From Cloacimonetes bacterium UBA5210 (GTDB lineage: Bacteria; Cloacimonadota; Cloacimonadia; Cloacimonadales; Cloacimonadaceae), in the NCBI GenBank assembly GCA_002412625.1, contig DHVK01000041.1, positions 1 through 6,395 of the forward strand: a DNA stretch of 6,395 nucleotides, in the 5' to 3' direction. Shown here one piece after another: positions 6,334 through 6,395 of this stretch. Every line of letters begins with the position of its first letter. Position 1 is the stretch's first letter. Below the pieces are notes generated by a model, which made no database searches, was not told the DNA's origin, and saw only the letters and a program-made list of their open reading frames with translations. The position numbers and the translations under genes are program-made.

Positions 6334-6395
6334 CAGAAAAACGCCCCGGGAGCGGCGTGTTCCTGGGAGCTCGTTTCTCCCGAAACGTTTTTCTG
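6334..6395. terminator. Long interrupted hairpin at the window edge, possible bidirectional terminator
   Basis: CAGAAAAACG (6334-6343) is the perfect inverted repeat of CGTTTTTCTG (6386-6395). After a symmetric 3x3 internal loop, CGGGAG (6347-6352) pairs with CTCCCG (6377-6382). An alternative local hairpin, CGTTTC (6372-6377) with GAAACG (6382-6387), is followed directly by TTTTT on the plus strand. The minus strand can also form a short GC hairpin followed by TTTTT. A/T runs on the outer flanks of a GC core suit a bidirectional terminator between convergent genes. The repeat reaches the last base of the window, so its true end is unknown; a mobile-element terminal repeat is an alternative. 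Confidence 0.5.

Overview
The window holds two complete plus-strand genes, then an intrinsic terminator and a non-coding tail of about 250 bp. Base composition is moderate (roughly 50% GC by eye). The strongest taxonomic clue is the second protein. It is a large secreted, multi-domain surface protein with fibronectin-like modules, gingipain-type cleaved-adhesin (choice-of-anchor J) domains and a C-terminal sorting domain with the motif YPNPFNP. That combination is typical of the Fibrobacterota-Chlorobiota-Bacteroidota (FCB) group and relatives. The overall style, with GYKVYRDG-type fn3 strands, split fn3 modules and a tail ending in KKMILMK, most reminds me of Candidatus Cloacimonadota. That assignment is inference from memory, not a search result.

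Layout. Positions 1-152 are non-coding leader with no convincing gene. Positions 153-1826 encode a 557-residue inner-membrane protein with three N-terminal membrane helices and a large domain predicted to face the periplasm; its function is unknown. Positions 1827-1940 are a 114-bp intergenic gap with a TTGACA box, a 7-bp inverted repeat flanking the promoter candidate and a perfect 7-bp hairpin in the probable 5' UTR. Positions 1941-6083 encode the 1380-residue secreted adhesin-like protein. A canonical terminator (6113-6140) follows. The tail (6141-6395) carries a three-copy 40-bp GT-rich tandem array and, at the very edge, a long interrupted hairpin bounded by perfect 10-bp inverted repeats.

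How the parts relate. The genes are co-directional, share nearly identical ribosome-binding leaders (AAACAAGGAGA, then ACATG) and have no recognisable terminator between them, so read-through is possible. The promoter-like gap suggests the adhesin can also be transcribed alone. Nothing in the first protein ties it to secretion of the second; adjacency is the only link.

The most notable structure is the adhesin's architecture. Two fn3 modules each appear to be split at the same point (after the conserved Trp strand) by a large beta-sandwich insert. One insert is duplicated elsewhere in the protein at about 55% identity, but there it stands free instead of nested. I do not see a demonstrably new biological system. 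The nested-domain architecture and the repeat and hairpin tail deserve the closest second look.
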